The notes under the pieces were generated by a model. It saw nothing but the letters and a program-made list of their open reading frames with translations. It made no database searches and was not told the origin of the DNA. Positions 1-8,566 of a stretch of 64,000 bases of DNA are shown here, one piece after another (the first letter of the stretch is position 1; the number at the start of each line of letters is the position of its first letter). Origin of the DNA: a virus; the IMG/VR virus record IMGVR_UViG_3300032093_007999, positions 40,340-104,339 of that record; one strand, given 5' to 3'. Position numbers and translations under genes: made by a program.

Positions 1-124
1 ATATATATCTTATTGAGGCTTTGGCGTTTCCTTTTGTGTCCTGTACAACAAGATAAATTCTACACTGTTTATCTTTCATTGTTTGAATAGACTTTTCAAG
101 TTTTGATAGTTGTTCTTGATTCAT
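1..124 (-). CDS. Hypothetical protein, N-terminal fragment
   Basis: The reading frame opens with ATG at 124 on the minus strand and stays open to the window edge, giving about 41 residues that begin MNQEQLSKLEKS. It is the last visible gene of the minus-strand unit and starts four bases after the stop of the previous gene. The visible part is a charged helix followed by a beta-like segment (CRIYLVVQDTKGN). No family was recognised and the C-terminus is cut off. Confidence 0.5.
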   Translation of the reverse strand, partial: MNQEQLSKLEKSIQTMKDKQCRIYLVVQDTKGNAKASIRYI

Positions 125-128
125 AATT

Positions 129-404
129 TTAAAGTTTATTAATTATTTTTTTATTTAAAAGAGTGTTAAATGCCAATTTAAATGGAATAGAAAGTTCTGA
201 ACTACCTAATAATTTTTCATCAACTTCTGATTGTTGATCCATTACAATTTCCAACATAAATTTTACGGTTTCGTATTTTACAATATGTACTTTTGTACCA
301 TCCATTTCATTTTCTTCAGTTGGTTCACTCGTATCTTCAATTTTTGTAAATGTATCAATCATGTCCATATCAACATAATAATATTCACCAAGGATCTTAA
401 GCAT
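129..404 (-). CDS. Hypothetical acidic protein, 91 aa
   Basis: A small acidic protein that I do not recognise. Its ATG overlaps the stop of the upstream HAD-like gene by eight bases, which implies translational coupling. The N-terminal half holds an acidic stretch (EDTSEPTEENEMDG), and the rest alternates strand and helix with no Cys and no membrane segment. Its place at the end of the long unit after PhoH gives no functional hint. Confidence 0.6.
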   Translation of the reverse strand: MLKILGEYYYVDMDMIDTFTKIEDTSEPTEENEMDGTKVHIVKYETVKFMLEIVMDQQSEVDEKLLGSSELSIPFKLAFNTLLNKKIINKL

Positions 405-1083
405 ATTCTTTTAATTCTTTAATTAAATTCTCAAATTCAGACAATGATTCAATCTGATATTTTGAGGGTGTTTGTTTATTGTAATCTGTTATAAATTTAA
501 CCACTATTTTATTTGGTGGATGATTTAATAATAAGTCAGGGTTTGAGGTAAGTAAAATGTCTACATTATCCCAAATTGTATTTTTTGTTTGATTTGAGTA
601 AAAAATTATCTTTTCAACCAAACATCCAAACTTAGATAAGAAGAAAAGTGAGGATGGTTTTGATCTACCAATCTCATCTGACAATATTATAATATCATTT
701 TCATCTCTTAAATTAAGGTAAAAATCATTCAAGTAATTAAATGTTAGAGTTTCCGTTGATGGTGCATGACCAAATAATTCCATTGTATAATCTTCGTACA
801 TAAATGAATATAACTCCTCTTTTGACTGAAAAGAGAAATGTTTATCAAGTTCAAGAGAATCAACTTCACTTAGTATCTCATATTTAAACCAATTAACATT
901 GGTACTCTCATTCATCTCAACTAACTCGTCAGTATCGCCTGAAAAAGTTAACTCATACGTTTTGTCAATAGATTCTACATCAAATCCATTATTTTCAATT
1001 AAATGTTTTTCATACAAATGTTTAAATTTCCCAATTGTATCCCTCAATACTCCGTTAATCTCAATCCCTATTCTCTTCATCAT
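397..1083 (-). CDS. HAD-like protein with degenerate active site
   Basis: The N-terminus (RIGIEINGVLRDTIGKF) matches the first motif of phage HAD-type 5'-nucleotidase-like proteins, which normally reads DxDGVLRD. Both Asp positions are changed here, to Glu and Asn. Motif II fits IIILSDE. The usual acidic motif IV (D-D-N-P) reads LLTSNPDLL, so its acids are lost too. The fold therefore seems kept while the phosphotransfer chemistry is probably gone. A TTG at 1104 extends the frame, but the tandem ATGs at 1083 and 1080 sit directly before the conserved strand and are better starts. It overlaps the end of phoH by about 20 bases. Confidence 0.6.
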   Translation of the reverse strand: MMKRIGIEINGVLRDTIGKFKHLYEKHLIENNGFDVESIDKTYELTFSGDTDELVEMNESTNVNWFKYEILSEVDSLELDKHFSFQSKEELYSFMYEDYTMELFGHAPSTETLTFNYLNDFYLNLRDENDIIILSDEIGRSKPSSLFFLSKFGCLVEKIIFYSNQTKNTIWDNVDILLTSNPDLLLNHPPNKIVVKFITDYNKQTPSKYQIESLSEFENLIKELKEYA

Positions 1084-1801
1084 ATTTGTCAAGTATTTTA
1101 CCAATTAATGGATTTCTAACGTTTTTGGCGTTTCTAAAATCATATACTCCAATGTCATTAACATTTTTAAATCTTTGTAATGCATCATATAGACCCGATT
1201 GTTTTTTATCTTTATATCTATCTGTTTGTTCTAAGTCTCCTGATATGAAAAACTTACTGTTGAATCCTATTCTTGTTAACAATAATTTCATTTGATTTGG
1301 TGTTGAATTTTGCGCTTCCTCAAATATTAAAATTGAATTATCAATGTTCATACCTCTCATATAGGCCAATGCAAACACCTCAATTATTTCAGCCTTTTTT
1401 AATTCTTCTCTTGCTTCTTTACCAATAATTTTATTTAAAAGATAATAAGATGGGAAAATATATGGATCCAATTTTTCCTCCAAGTTACCAGGTAATGATC
1501 CTAATTTCTCTTCGGCCTCAACTGCAGGTCTTACAATTATTATCTTTTCATATGCGTTATTTGGATCTAATAAAAGATCTACCGCGGCTTTCATTGATAT
1601 ATAACTTTTACCTACACCAGCAGGTCCTGAACAAATTGTGATTTGATTGTCTTTTAGAATGTTATAATATTCTTCTTGATTTGTGGATAAAAATTTGTTT
1701 TTTTGTTTTTTCTTAATGACTGAGTTTATGAAATCTTTTCTTGAGAAGGGTTTAGATTCAACCTGTTCATTTGTTTGACTTGGTTTTTTTCTTGTTGTCA
1801 T
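1061..1801 (-). CDS. phoH: PhoH-like P-loop ATPase
   Basis: A cytoplasmic PhoH-family ATPase, common in T4-like and marine phages. The Walker A motif GPAGVGKS is at residues 59-66 and is followed by the family motif IIIVRPAVEA. Walker B is ILIFEEAQN, and the family signature FISGDLEQTD comes later. At 246 residues it has a roughly 40-residue charged N-terminal extension before the ATPase core. It starts at ATG 1801, overlaps the upstream glycosyltransferase by 35 bases and ends in TGA. The role in infection is unsettled (RNA metabolism and phosphate stress have been proposed); the family call is firm. Confidence 0.93.
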   Translation of the reverse strand: MTTRKKPSQTNEQVESKPFSRKDFINSVIKKKQKNKFLSTNQEEYYNILKDNQITICSGPAGVGKSYISMKAAVDLLLDPNNAYEKIIIVRPAVEAEEKLGSLPGNLEEKLDPYIFPSYYLLNKIIGKEAREELKKAEIIEVFALAYMRGMNIDNSILIFEEAQNSTPNQMKLLLTRIGFNSKFFISGDLEQTDRYKDKKQSGLYDALQRFKNVNDIGVYDFRNAKNVRNPLIGKILDKYDEENRD

Positions 1802-2375
1802 TTTCTATTTTTGATAATTTATTGTAGTAACTTATTGGTTGATTCCAAATACCACATTTTTTATTGTAATAATTATAGACAGAATCCCAAAAAAGAAAAT
1901 CTTTCTGATTAACTTCGGGTATGTATTCACTTGGCCATTCACATTCAGATAAACAAGAATGATGACATAATACATTTCCAGTGTCTATCCTACGGAATAC
2001 AGGTTTACTTGCAACCAATCTTAATTTCCCATCATTATCTATTTGTTCTCCGATTATCATCCCAACAAAATTGTGATCAACACATTCACGGTATTTCATA
2101 TACATATTTTCGTGGAAAATTGTATCATCATCAAGAAAACAAAAATATCCATTTTTGATATTTTTTAATACTTCATTTCTTTTACTGGTTGCATCTGTAT
2201 CTAAACAATCCACACTATATATTTTTATATTTTTACTTTTTAAAAATTCCAATTCAGGTAAGGGTTTTTTATTTGAATGTGCGATATGCCAAGTTATATC
2301 ATCATTCGCATAAATTGAACTAAATAGTTGAGTTAGATTTTCGTATCTATAAAGAGGTGTAATTATGTGTAGCAT
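1767..2375 (-). CDS. GT-A fold glycosyltransferase, GT2/GT43-like
   Basis: A single-domain GT-A enzyme of 202 residues. It opens with the nucleotide-sugar binding strand MLHIITPLYRYENL and carries the metal-binding motif FLDDDT near residue 82. ATSKRNEVL before that motif is typical of GT2/GT43-like enzymes. It abuts the aminotransferase gene, sharing its boundary base, so it is probably co-expressed with the nucleotide-sugar genes. Donor and acceptor are unknown. The C-terminus ends in a Lys-rich tail. Confidence 0.75.
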   Translation of the reverse strand: MLHIITPLYRYENLTQLFSSIYANDDITWHIAHSNKKPLPELEFLKSKNIKIYSVDCLDTDATSKRNEVLKNIKNGYFCFLDDDTIFHENMYMKYRECVDHNFVGMIIGEQIDNDGKLRLVASKPVFRRIDTGNVLCHHSCLSECEWPSEYIPEVNQKDFLFWDSVYNYYNKKCGIWNQPISYYNKLSKIENDNKKKTKSNK

Positions 2376-3481
2376 TATTTTATTATTTTTTTTAATTTAT
2401 CACATACATAATTTACATCCTCATCAGATAAGTTTTGATGTAAAGGTATGTTTAAACCTGTTTTATTTAATTTTTCTGAATTATGTAATCTAACATTTGT
2501 TTTATAAATTGGATTTAAATGTAAAGGATGATATCTTAAAGTTGTGTATATCCCAAGGTCAAATAAATTTTTGGCAACCTCATTTCTAATATTTTCATTC
2601 ATTTGTATGAAGTAAGTAAAATATGAATGGGTTTCATTTTTTTTACACTCTGTCGGAGTTATTAAATTTATATTTTTAAAACTTTCTTGATAGTAATCCC
2701 AAATTTCTTTTCTTCTTTTTTGATTTAAATGTAAGTTTTTTAATTGTGTTAACGCTAATGACCCCTCAATGTCAGATGGTAACATTTTAACATTTGGGGT
2801 GGTTATATTATATTCCCACCATATTTTATTTGGATCATTTTGCGCATTATTGAATCCCGAGAAACCAATACCACAATACCTCATTTGTAATGATTTTTCT
2901 GACATTTTTTTATCTCTAAAATATATCCCCCCACCTTCGCCAACGGCAATATTTTTAACGGAATCAAAACTCCATATACCAACATCACCAAATGTTCCAC
3001 AATATTTATCATCTATTTTAGAGTCAACCGCATGGGCAGTATCTTCTATTACAGGATAACCTAATTCAATAATAGGTTTAATATCAACAGGTAATCCCGC
3101 ATAATGAACAATCATTATTGCTGATGTTTTATCTGTTATTTTTTCTTGTATTAAATCAACTGTTACATTTTGTGTATATAGATCAACATCACAAAAAACG
3201 GGAATTAAATCGTTTAATAAAATTGATTGAGCACAACTAACCCAAGTAAATGATGGTAAAATAACTTCAGATCCTTTAGGGAGGTTTAAATTTTTTAACG
3301 CCAAATATAAAGCGTTAGATCCTGAGTCTACCATTAGAAAATTATCAACATTTAATCTTTGTTTAAATTCTGACTCAAACTTTTTAACATTTGACCCAAT
3401 TCCCGTCCAACCATTCTTTAAACATTCTATTACTCCGTCAATATCTTCTTGAGTATATTTTGAACCAAATACTGAAATCAT
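2375..3481 (-). CDS. DegT/DnrJ/EryC1/StrS sugar aminotransferase
   Basis: A PLP-dependent nucleotide-sugar aminotransferase of full family length (368 aa). The PLP-pyridine Asp lies in PVIEDTAHA (D147) and the Schiff-base Lys is K176 in SFDSVKNIAVGEGGG. It overlaps the downstream-of-promoter acyltransferase gene by four bases (ATGA). The pair resembles PglE plus PglD, which make 4-amino and 4-acetamido sugars, so amination of a keto sugar followed by N-acylation is likely. The required 4,6-dehydratase is not in the window, so the substrate would come from the host or from another phage gene. Confidence 0.88.
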   Translation of the reverse strand: MISVFGSKYTQEDIDGVIECLKNGWTGIGSNVKKFESEFKQRLNVDNFLMVDSGSNALYLALKNLNLPKGSEVILPSFTWVSCAQSILLNDLIPVFCDVDLYTQNVTVDLIQEKITDKTSAIMIVHYAGLPVDIKPIIELGYPVIEDTAHAVDSKIDDKYCGTFGDVGIWSFDSVKNIAVGEGGGIYFRDKKMSEKSLQMRYCGIGFSGFNNAQNDPNKIWWEYNITTPNVKMLPSDIEGSLALTQLKNLHLNQKRRKEIWDYYQESFKNINLITPTECKKNETHSYFTYFIQMNENIRNEVAKNLFDLGIYTTLRYHPLHLNPIYKTNVRLHNSEKLNKTGLNIPLHQNLSDEDVNYVCDKLKKIIK

Positions 3482-4128
3482 GTGATAGTATTTTCTCTTA
3501 TTATTTTACAAGGCGATCCGTAGGCAACAACATTGTCAGGTATATCTTTAGTAACAACAGACCCCGCACCGATCACAACATTTTTACCTATTTTCACACC
3601 ATTTAACACATTTGACCCCATACCAATTGTTGATCCCTCTCCAATTTCACAATGACCCGCAACACACACTTTAGGGTTTAATGTTGCAAAATTATCTATA
3701 GTAACATGATGTCCTAGTAATACTTGTCCGTTTATAGAGACAAAATTACCAATATTAGTATGAGGAGCAATTGATATCAATGCGTTCATTAAAATTCCAT
3801 AACCTAAAGATACTGTTGATGCAATCTCAGATGATTTATGTATAATATTTACATAACCATCAATAGGTAAATTAAAATAATTAAATAGAGTTTTTTTTAC
3901 TTTTGGGGTATAACCACCTAAACAGTAATTCAATGGAGTATTTTGTAAGTAATTTTTAATCTCTATTTGAAAATTTGGGTTATTAAAATCATAGATAACT
4001 TCAAGGTTTAAATTATTTATAATTTCAATTTTTGGAAAAAGATTGTTTGATTCTAAATTATTCAAAATTAGTGATATTGTTGCATCACTTTTACCTAAGA
4101 CTGTTATTGTATTTGTTTTTAAATCCAT
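3478..4128 (-). CDS. NeuD/PglD-type sugar N-acyltransferase
   Basis: A left-handed beta-helix acyltransferase with two parts. An N-terminal region has a degenerate nucleotide-sugar fold (residues 1-85). The C-terminal hexapeptide repeats follow (about 100-210), including SLGYGILMNALISI, GHHVTIDNF, GHCEIGEGSTIGMG and GAGSVVTKDIP. The family's catalytic His corresponds to H140 or H141. PglD/NeuD proteins transfer acetyl from acetyl-CoA to a sugar amine, which fits its coupling to the aminotransferase. The start overlaps the BKACE gene by 38 bases. Confidence 0.85.
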   Translation of the reverse strand: MDLKTNTITVLGKSDATISLILNNLESNNLFPKIEIINNLNLEVIYDFNNPNFQIEIKNYLQNTPLNYCLGGYTPKVKKTLFNYFNLPIDGYVNIIHKSSEIASTVSLGYGILMNALISIAPHTNIGNFVSINGQVLLGHHVTIDNFATLNPKVCVAGHCEIGEGSTIGMGSNVLNGVKIGKNVVIGAGSVVTKDIPDNVVAYGSPCKIIRENTIT

Positions 4129-4924
4129 TTTTTCTGAAATTTGATGGGGTTAAGATAGATAATCCCATTTCATTAATAATTCTATGTATTCTTTTTAATA
4201 AATCAATGTTTGTTGTTTTTTCTTTGTTTTTAAAATATAGATTATCCTCAAGACCTATCCTAATTCCATCCGCATAAATTAATCCCATAATATTTGAATT
4301 TAATTGATGATCACCAATCCCACCAAAACACATATGTGAATTTTGTGGTTTGTTATTAATAATTGTTGATATTGTTGATGGTTCTAATTGTGAGTTAAAT
4401 AAATTACCAAATATTGTGTTAATATAGTATGGTGGTTTTAATAGTTCTTTTTTTATTAAATAATTTGTATAATTTAACATTCCTGAATCAAAACATTCTA
4501 TTTCAGGAATAACACCATATTCTTCCATTTTATTAATTAATTTAATAATCATATCAGGTTCATTAATAGATGCTGATTTCGGGAAATTTAAAGACGACAT
4601 TGAAAGTGATCCCATATCGGGGTATAATTCAAGTACTTCCGACCTTTTCTCAAATTCAGGAAAACGTCTTCCGGATAAAGAAACACAAACACTTAACTCG
4701 GGACAATACTTTTTTATACCATTTATAATTTCCTCATACACATTTTTTTTGTATGTGTTTTCTAAAGTTAATGGATCTCTAGCATGAATATGAGTTAAAG
4801 TTATACCTAACTCATAAGCCTCATGAACCTCATCAATAATTTCATTAGGAGTTAATGGTGCAAATGAATTTGTTCTGGTTGTTTGAGTTCCTGTTGGGGT
4901 GAAATTTATTATTTTTTCTATCAT
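4091..4924 (-). CDS. BKACE family (DUF849, 3-keto-5-aminohexanoate cleavage-like) protein
   Basis: The BKACE family condenses or cleaves beta-keto acids with acetyl-CoA through a Zn-bound TIM barrel. With the start at 4924 the protein is 277 residues, the usual length. The metal motif HIHARDP is at residues 45-51, the conserved Glu lies in PEIECFDSG (about 143), and GLEDNLYF is near the C-terminus. An ATG at 4951 adds nine residues and overlaps the epimerase gene by 23 bases; 4924 fits the family start better. It lies between an epimerase and an acyltransferase, so it may act on a sugar or acyl precursor. The true substrate is unknown. Confidence 0.82.
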   Translation of the reverse strand: MIEKIINFTPTGTQTTRTNSFAPLTPNEIIDEVHEAYELGITLTHIHARDPLTLENTYKKNVYEEIINGIKKYCPELSVCVSLSGRRFPEFEKRSEVLELYPDMGSLSMSSLNFPKSASINEPDMIIKLINKMEEYGVIPEIECFDSGMLNYTNYLIKKELLKPPYYINTIFGNLFNSQLEPSTISTIINNKPQNSHMCFGGIGDHQLNSNIMGLIYADGIRIGLEDNLYFKNKEKTTNIDLLKRIHRIINEMGLSILTPSNFRKNGFKNKYNNSLR

Positions 4925-4928
4925 AGTA

Positions 4929-5966
4929 TTATGATAATGAAGATATTTCATTATTAATCCATTTATATGTTTTCTCTAACCCAACAATTAAATCATTATA
5001 ATTAGGGTCTCCTATTTTTTCGGTAAATAATCTATTATCTGAATTTCTACCTTTAACCCCTACAGGGCATTTAAACCCATATTTATTAAAAAAATCTTTT
5101 CCATCAATATTTTTAATTTTTATATTTTTTCCTGATATTGAGATTGTCATTTGTGCCAATTCATTTATTGTTACCATTTCCTCTGATCCGATATTTACTG
5201 GTCCAACAAAATCACTGTTCATCATTTTTAAAATTGACGAAATACAATCATCAATATACAAAAATGATCTTGTTTGATTGCCATCACCCCAAACTTCTAT
5301 TTCACCACCATCTTCTGTTTCTGCAACTTTTCTACACATAGCGGCTGGTGCCTTTTCCTTACCCCCACCCCAAGTTCCGTAAGGTCCAAAGATATTATGA
5401 AATCTTGCAACTCTAACATCTAATTTATAATTTCTCATGAAGGCAAAATATAATCTTTCACTAAATAATTTTTCCCATCCGTACTCACTATCTGGATTTG
5501 CTGGATATGCGGATGATTCCTCACAATTTGGGTTTTCAGTATCTAACTGATTATGTTCAGGATACATACAAGCGGATGAAGAATAAAAAACTTTCTTAAC
5601 ATTAAATTTAGATGCATAGTAAGCAACATTTAAATTAATTAATGATGAATTGTGCATAACATTTGCATCATTTTCTCCTGTAAAAATATATCCCGCACCC
5701 CCCATATCTGCTGCTAATTGGTAAACTTCATCAAATGAATTTTTTTTATCGTCAACGGATATTTGATTTGGCGCAAACATTATTGTTGATACAAAATGTG
5801 GATCCCTTAAATCTCCCAGTATAAATTCAGAACAAAATTCTTTTTCATTAAAGTATTCGTGTTTTTTAATGTCAACTACTCTTACAAAATTTCCTTCGTT
5901 ACTCAACTTTTTGGAGAGGTGTCCTCCAATAAATCCACCCCCACCTAAAATTAAAATTTTTTTCAT
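4929..5966 (-). CDS. GDP-mannose 3,5-epimerase-like SDR enzyme
   Basis: An extended short-chain dehydrogenase with the NAD-binding motif GGGGFIGG (residues 8-15) and the catalytic Tyr/Lys in EYGWEK (Y162, K166). Several stretches match GDP-mannose 3,5-epimerase specifically: LAADMGGAGYI, SSSACMYPE with C133, RFHNIFGPYGTWGGG followed by KEKAPAA (K203, K205), WGDGNQTRSF and GVKGRNSDN. In plants the corresponding Cys and Lys residues carry out the epimerisation. The enzyme would supply GDP-L-galactose or GDP-L-gulose to the neighbouring transferases. It is one of the clearest metabolic genes in the window. Confidence 0.88.
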   Translation of the reverse strand: MKKILILGGGGFIGGHLSKKLSNEGNFVRVVDIKKHEYFNEKEFCSEFILGDLRDPHFVSTIMFAPNQISVDDKKNSFDEVYQLAADMGGAGYIFTGENDANVMHNSSLINLNVAYYASKFNVKKVFYSSSACMYPEHNQLDTENPNCEESSAYPANPDSEYGWEKLFSERLYFAFMRNYKLDVRVARFHNIFGPYGTWGGGKEKAPAAMCRKVAETEDGGEIEVWGDGNQTRSFLYIDDCISSILKMMNSDFVGPVNIGSEEMVTINELAQMTISISGKNIKIKNIDGKDFFNKYGFKCPVGVKGRNSDNRLFTEKIGDPNYNDLIVGLEKTYKWINNEISSLS

Positions 5967-5968
5967 TT

Positions 5969-6580
5969 TTAAATTGTTTTTGATTTTTCGTAAAATTCAC
6001 TTTTAATATTCATATAGAAATCATGATGGTTGTTACCAACAGATTTAACCTTTTCAAAACCATAGTTAGTAAGGTAATCAAAATTAGTAGGCACACCATT
6101 AAAATTATGGATTTCAACAACTATAAGATGTATGAAAGTATTATCAAAGTTTATTCCCTCAATTACTTCATTTTCATACCCCTCAACATCCAAACTTAGA
6201 AAATGTACCTCATTAATATTATGTTTAGACAATAACGTATCTAATGTTGTACACTTATATTTAGTTGGGTTCCATGTACCAGATAAATGATTATTAAAAA
6301 CTCCACCTACCATATAGTGAGAAAAGTCACCATCAATTTCATCATATTCATATTTATTACTCACTAAGACATAATTTTCTAATATAGTTTTAGATCTATA
6401 TGTTTTATACATCATATTAAAATCCGTTTTTGGTTCAACGACCAATCCAACCCATCCATGATTTTCTAAAAGATGTGTGTTGTTTTGATCTTGTGGGTGT
6501 GATCCACCCGCTTCTACAAAAGTTTTATCAATACCAAATATTTCTAAAACTATTTTATCTATGTTATTTTGAGCTGACAT
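5969..6580 (-). CDS. FkbM family methyltransferase
   Basis: A class I SAM-dependent methyltransferase of the FkbM type, 203 aa. Motif I is TFVEAGGSHPQDQNNT, followed by the acidic strand LVVEP, the family TTLDTLL helix and LSLDVEGYENEVI. FkbM enzymes O-methylate sugars or related small acceptors. The gene sits directly before the epimerase and next to another FkbM gene, which points to methyl decoration of a glycan made by this unit. Confidence 0.85.
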   Translation of the reverse strand: MSAQNNIDKIVLEIFGIDKTFVEAGGSHPQDQNNTHLLENHGWVGLVVEPKTDFNMMYKTYRSKTILENYVLVSNKYEYDEIDGDFSHYMVGGVFNNHLSGTWNPTKYKCTTLDTLLSKHNINEVHFLSLDVEGYENEVIEGINFDNTFIHLIVVEIHNFNGVPTNFDYLTNYGFEKVKSVGNNHHDFYMNIKSEFYEKSKTI

Positions 6581-6590
6581 ATTTTATATT

Positions 6591-7163
6591 TTAATTATTT
6601 ATTTTTTCTGCTAATGAACACCAACCATGACTTCCAGTTTTCATAGTTAATTTGTAACCAATACTTTTTAAGTAATCATACACTCCAAAATCTTTTATGT
6701 GTAAATTTTCAAAATAAATTTGATTAACTTCTACTTTAGAAAAATTTATAGATCTTATAATGATATCATCAATACCTTCTGCATCAATAAAAAGGATATC
6801 AATTTTTGATAAATTGTGTTTTTCAAATAACTCATTTATAGTTATAGATTCTAAACTTGTTTTAACAATCTTATCCACCGTATTTGGGTAATGTTTAGTT
6901 ATGTGATTAATATCAACACTAGCAACCTCAAACCCTGGACCATCATCCAAATGGTAATAAAAATCAACATTATTGGATTTTACGTCACTTATTATTAAAT
7001 TTTCTATATATAAATTATTAACCCAAGAATAGTGGCTTTTTAAATTATCATTATGTAGAAACATTGGTTCGACAAGTATTAAAATCTCAGGTTGATCATT
7101 TTTTATAATTTGACTTAAATCATCGTTACCTTTGTTTGCTCCTATTTGTACTATTTTTTTCAT
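6591..7163 (-). CDS. FkbM family methyltransferase (second copy)
   Basis: A 190-residue FkbM-type methyltransferase with a short N-terminus. Motif I is VQIGANKGNDDL, followed by ILILVEP, the family helix SITINELF and ILFIDAEGIDDIII. It differs widely from its neighbour at 5969-6580, so it is not a recent duplicate. It overlaps the upstream gene by four bases. Sugar O-methylation is inferred from family and context. Confidence 0.82.
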   Translation of the reverse strand: MKKIVQIGANKGNDDLSQIIKNDQPEILILVEPMFLHNDNLKSHYSWVNNLYIENLIISDVKSNNVDFYYHLDDGPGFEVASVDINHITKHYPNTVDKIVKTSLESITINELFEKHNLSKIDILFIDAEGIDDIIIRSINFSKVEVNQIYFENLHIKDFGVYDYLKSIGYKLTMKTGSHGWCSLAEKINN

Positions 7164-7981
7164 ACTAATATTTTTTTTATTATTTTTTTTGTTGTTAATC
7201 TATTTTTTGTATAGTCTAAAATATATTGGTTATTTTCTATATTTTCCCCTTCTTTCATAAATTTTAAAACTTCTTTTTTAGGAAAGTCCGTCATAGTGTT
7301 TTTTGGGCAGGCATCTAAATTTTCAAACAATGGAATACACCCATTCATCATAATTTCATAATGTCTTAAACAATCCCACCCCCCCTTTTTTCTTGTGTGT
7401 GCAAACCACGAATTAGAATATTCTTTATAATAATCATTTTCATTATCAAAAACATACTTTCTATTAGTATTTGGTACTATGTCCGATATTTTTTTTACTT
7501 TTTCTCCGACATTATTTAATATGAGTTCTTCAGGTACACCAAAGTTAATTGGGTAAAGTTCATTGTCATCACGATAAAGTTCTCTTTTAAAATATTTTCC
7601 AAAATTTTTAATGTCTTCTTTGATGACTGGAGTATCTTCTCCATCAATAAGTAATACGTCTTTTTTATTGTAAACTTTTTTTACCAAATCAAAATAGTCC
7701 ATACACCTCCAAACAGAACCATAAATTATTTTGTCAAAATATTTATCACTAATCATTTCTGTAATTTTTTGAGAAATATCATTAAATAATTTAAATGGTA
7801 CTTTACCGTACATGGTAAACCCTCTTCCATAAAGATTTTGTTTATTTTTTAAGTCGTCATACATATACCAAACTTTATTTGATTCGTAAAAATCATTACC
7901 GTAAATAGACTTACCCCCATGGAAAACCATATCAGACATATAATCTGGACTATCTCCTTTTGTTATAAATAAAATTTTCAT
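7160..7981 (-). CDS. Putative GT-B glycosyltransferase (CgeB/exostosin-like C-terminus)
   Basis: The N-terminal part starts with a Rossmann-like strand (MKILFITKGDSPDYMS). The C-terminal part has a nucleotide-sugar binding pattern typical of GT-B enzymes: KGGWDCLRHYEIMMNG followed by CIPLFENLDACP. That layout (acidic or His residue, small residues, then a Pro after a strand) is shared with CgeB and exostosin-like families. It overlaps its neighbours by four bases on both sides. The glycosyltransferase call rests on the C-terminal pattern only. Confidence 0.55.
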   Translation of the reverse strand: MKILFITKGDSPDYMSDMVFHGGKSIYGNDFYESNKVWYMYDDLKNKQNLYGRGFTMYGKVPFKLFNDISQKITEMISDKYFDKIIYGSVWRCMDYFDLVKKVYNKKDVLLIDGEDTPVIKEDIKNFGKYFKRELYRDDNELYPINFGVPEELILNNVGEKVKKISDIVPNTNRKYVFDNENDYYKEYSNSWFAHTRKKGGWDCLRHYEIMMNGCIPLFENLDACPKNTMTDFPKKEVLKFMKEGENIENNQYILDYTKNRLTTKKIIKKILV

Positions 7982-8559
7982 TTTCTTTTAAGAATTGTTA
8001 ATCCATTGTTATTCATATGTCTTTCGTGAATCTGCCAATTTTTACCTTTATCCGACTCTAAAAAATCAATTACTGCAGTCCACAGTCCTTGTTTTTTAGT
8101 TTCTAAATTTTTAATATCTGAACTAGCATGGTTATATATTACCTCGTCAACACTACCAAATGACGTAGTATCGTGTAAAATTATATATTTTTTAGATTTG
8201 TCAGAGTGTAATTCTAATTCACAAATTAATTGGTTATATGTATGTAAGGTATCTATAAAAAGTAAATCAGTTTCTTCTATATTAGTTTTTAGAACGTCAT
8301 CCTCAATAAATTGATAATTTAAATTATATTCATTTGATAACTCAATTACCTCATCAATTTTAGGGTGTTTTACTATATCATAACTAATCATTTTTTTGGG
8401 GTTAGACAGTAATAGTGGCCAAGTAGATGAAACCCATCTAACACCCATTTCTGTTATGTGATCGCATTCATTGGCGTATTTTAGTAAGGTGGGTAAATGT
8501 TCATTAATATCAGAAGGTATTACACACTCATTTTCATAGATTAACTTTATTTTTTCCAT
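7978..8559 (-). CDS. Class I SAM-dependent methyltransferase (Methyltransf_24/CmcI-like)
   Basis: A 193-residue protein with a SAM-binding pattern: ITEMGVRWVSSTW for motif I, MISYDIV for the acidic strand and LLFIDTLHTYNQ for motif IV. This is followed by KYIILHDTT, typical of the cephalosporin-hydroxylase/Methyltransf_24 group. Its place among glycosyltransferases suggests a sugar acceptor. It has no signal peptide or membrane segment. Confidence 0.7.
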   Translation of the reverse strand: MEKIKLIYENECVIPSDINEHLPTLLKYANECDHITEMGVRWVSSTWPLLLSNPKKMISYDIVKHPKIDEVIELSNEYNLNYQFIEDDVLKTNIEETDLLFIDTLHTYNQLICELELHSDKSKKYIILHDTTSFGSVDEVIYNHASSDIKNLETKKQGLWTAVIDFLESDKGKNWQIHERHMNNNGLTILKRK

Positions 8560-8566
8560 TTATATT

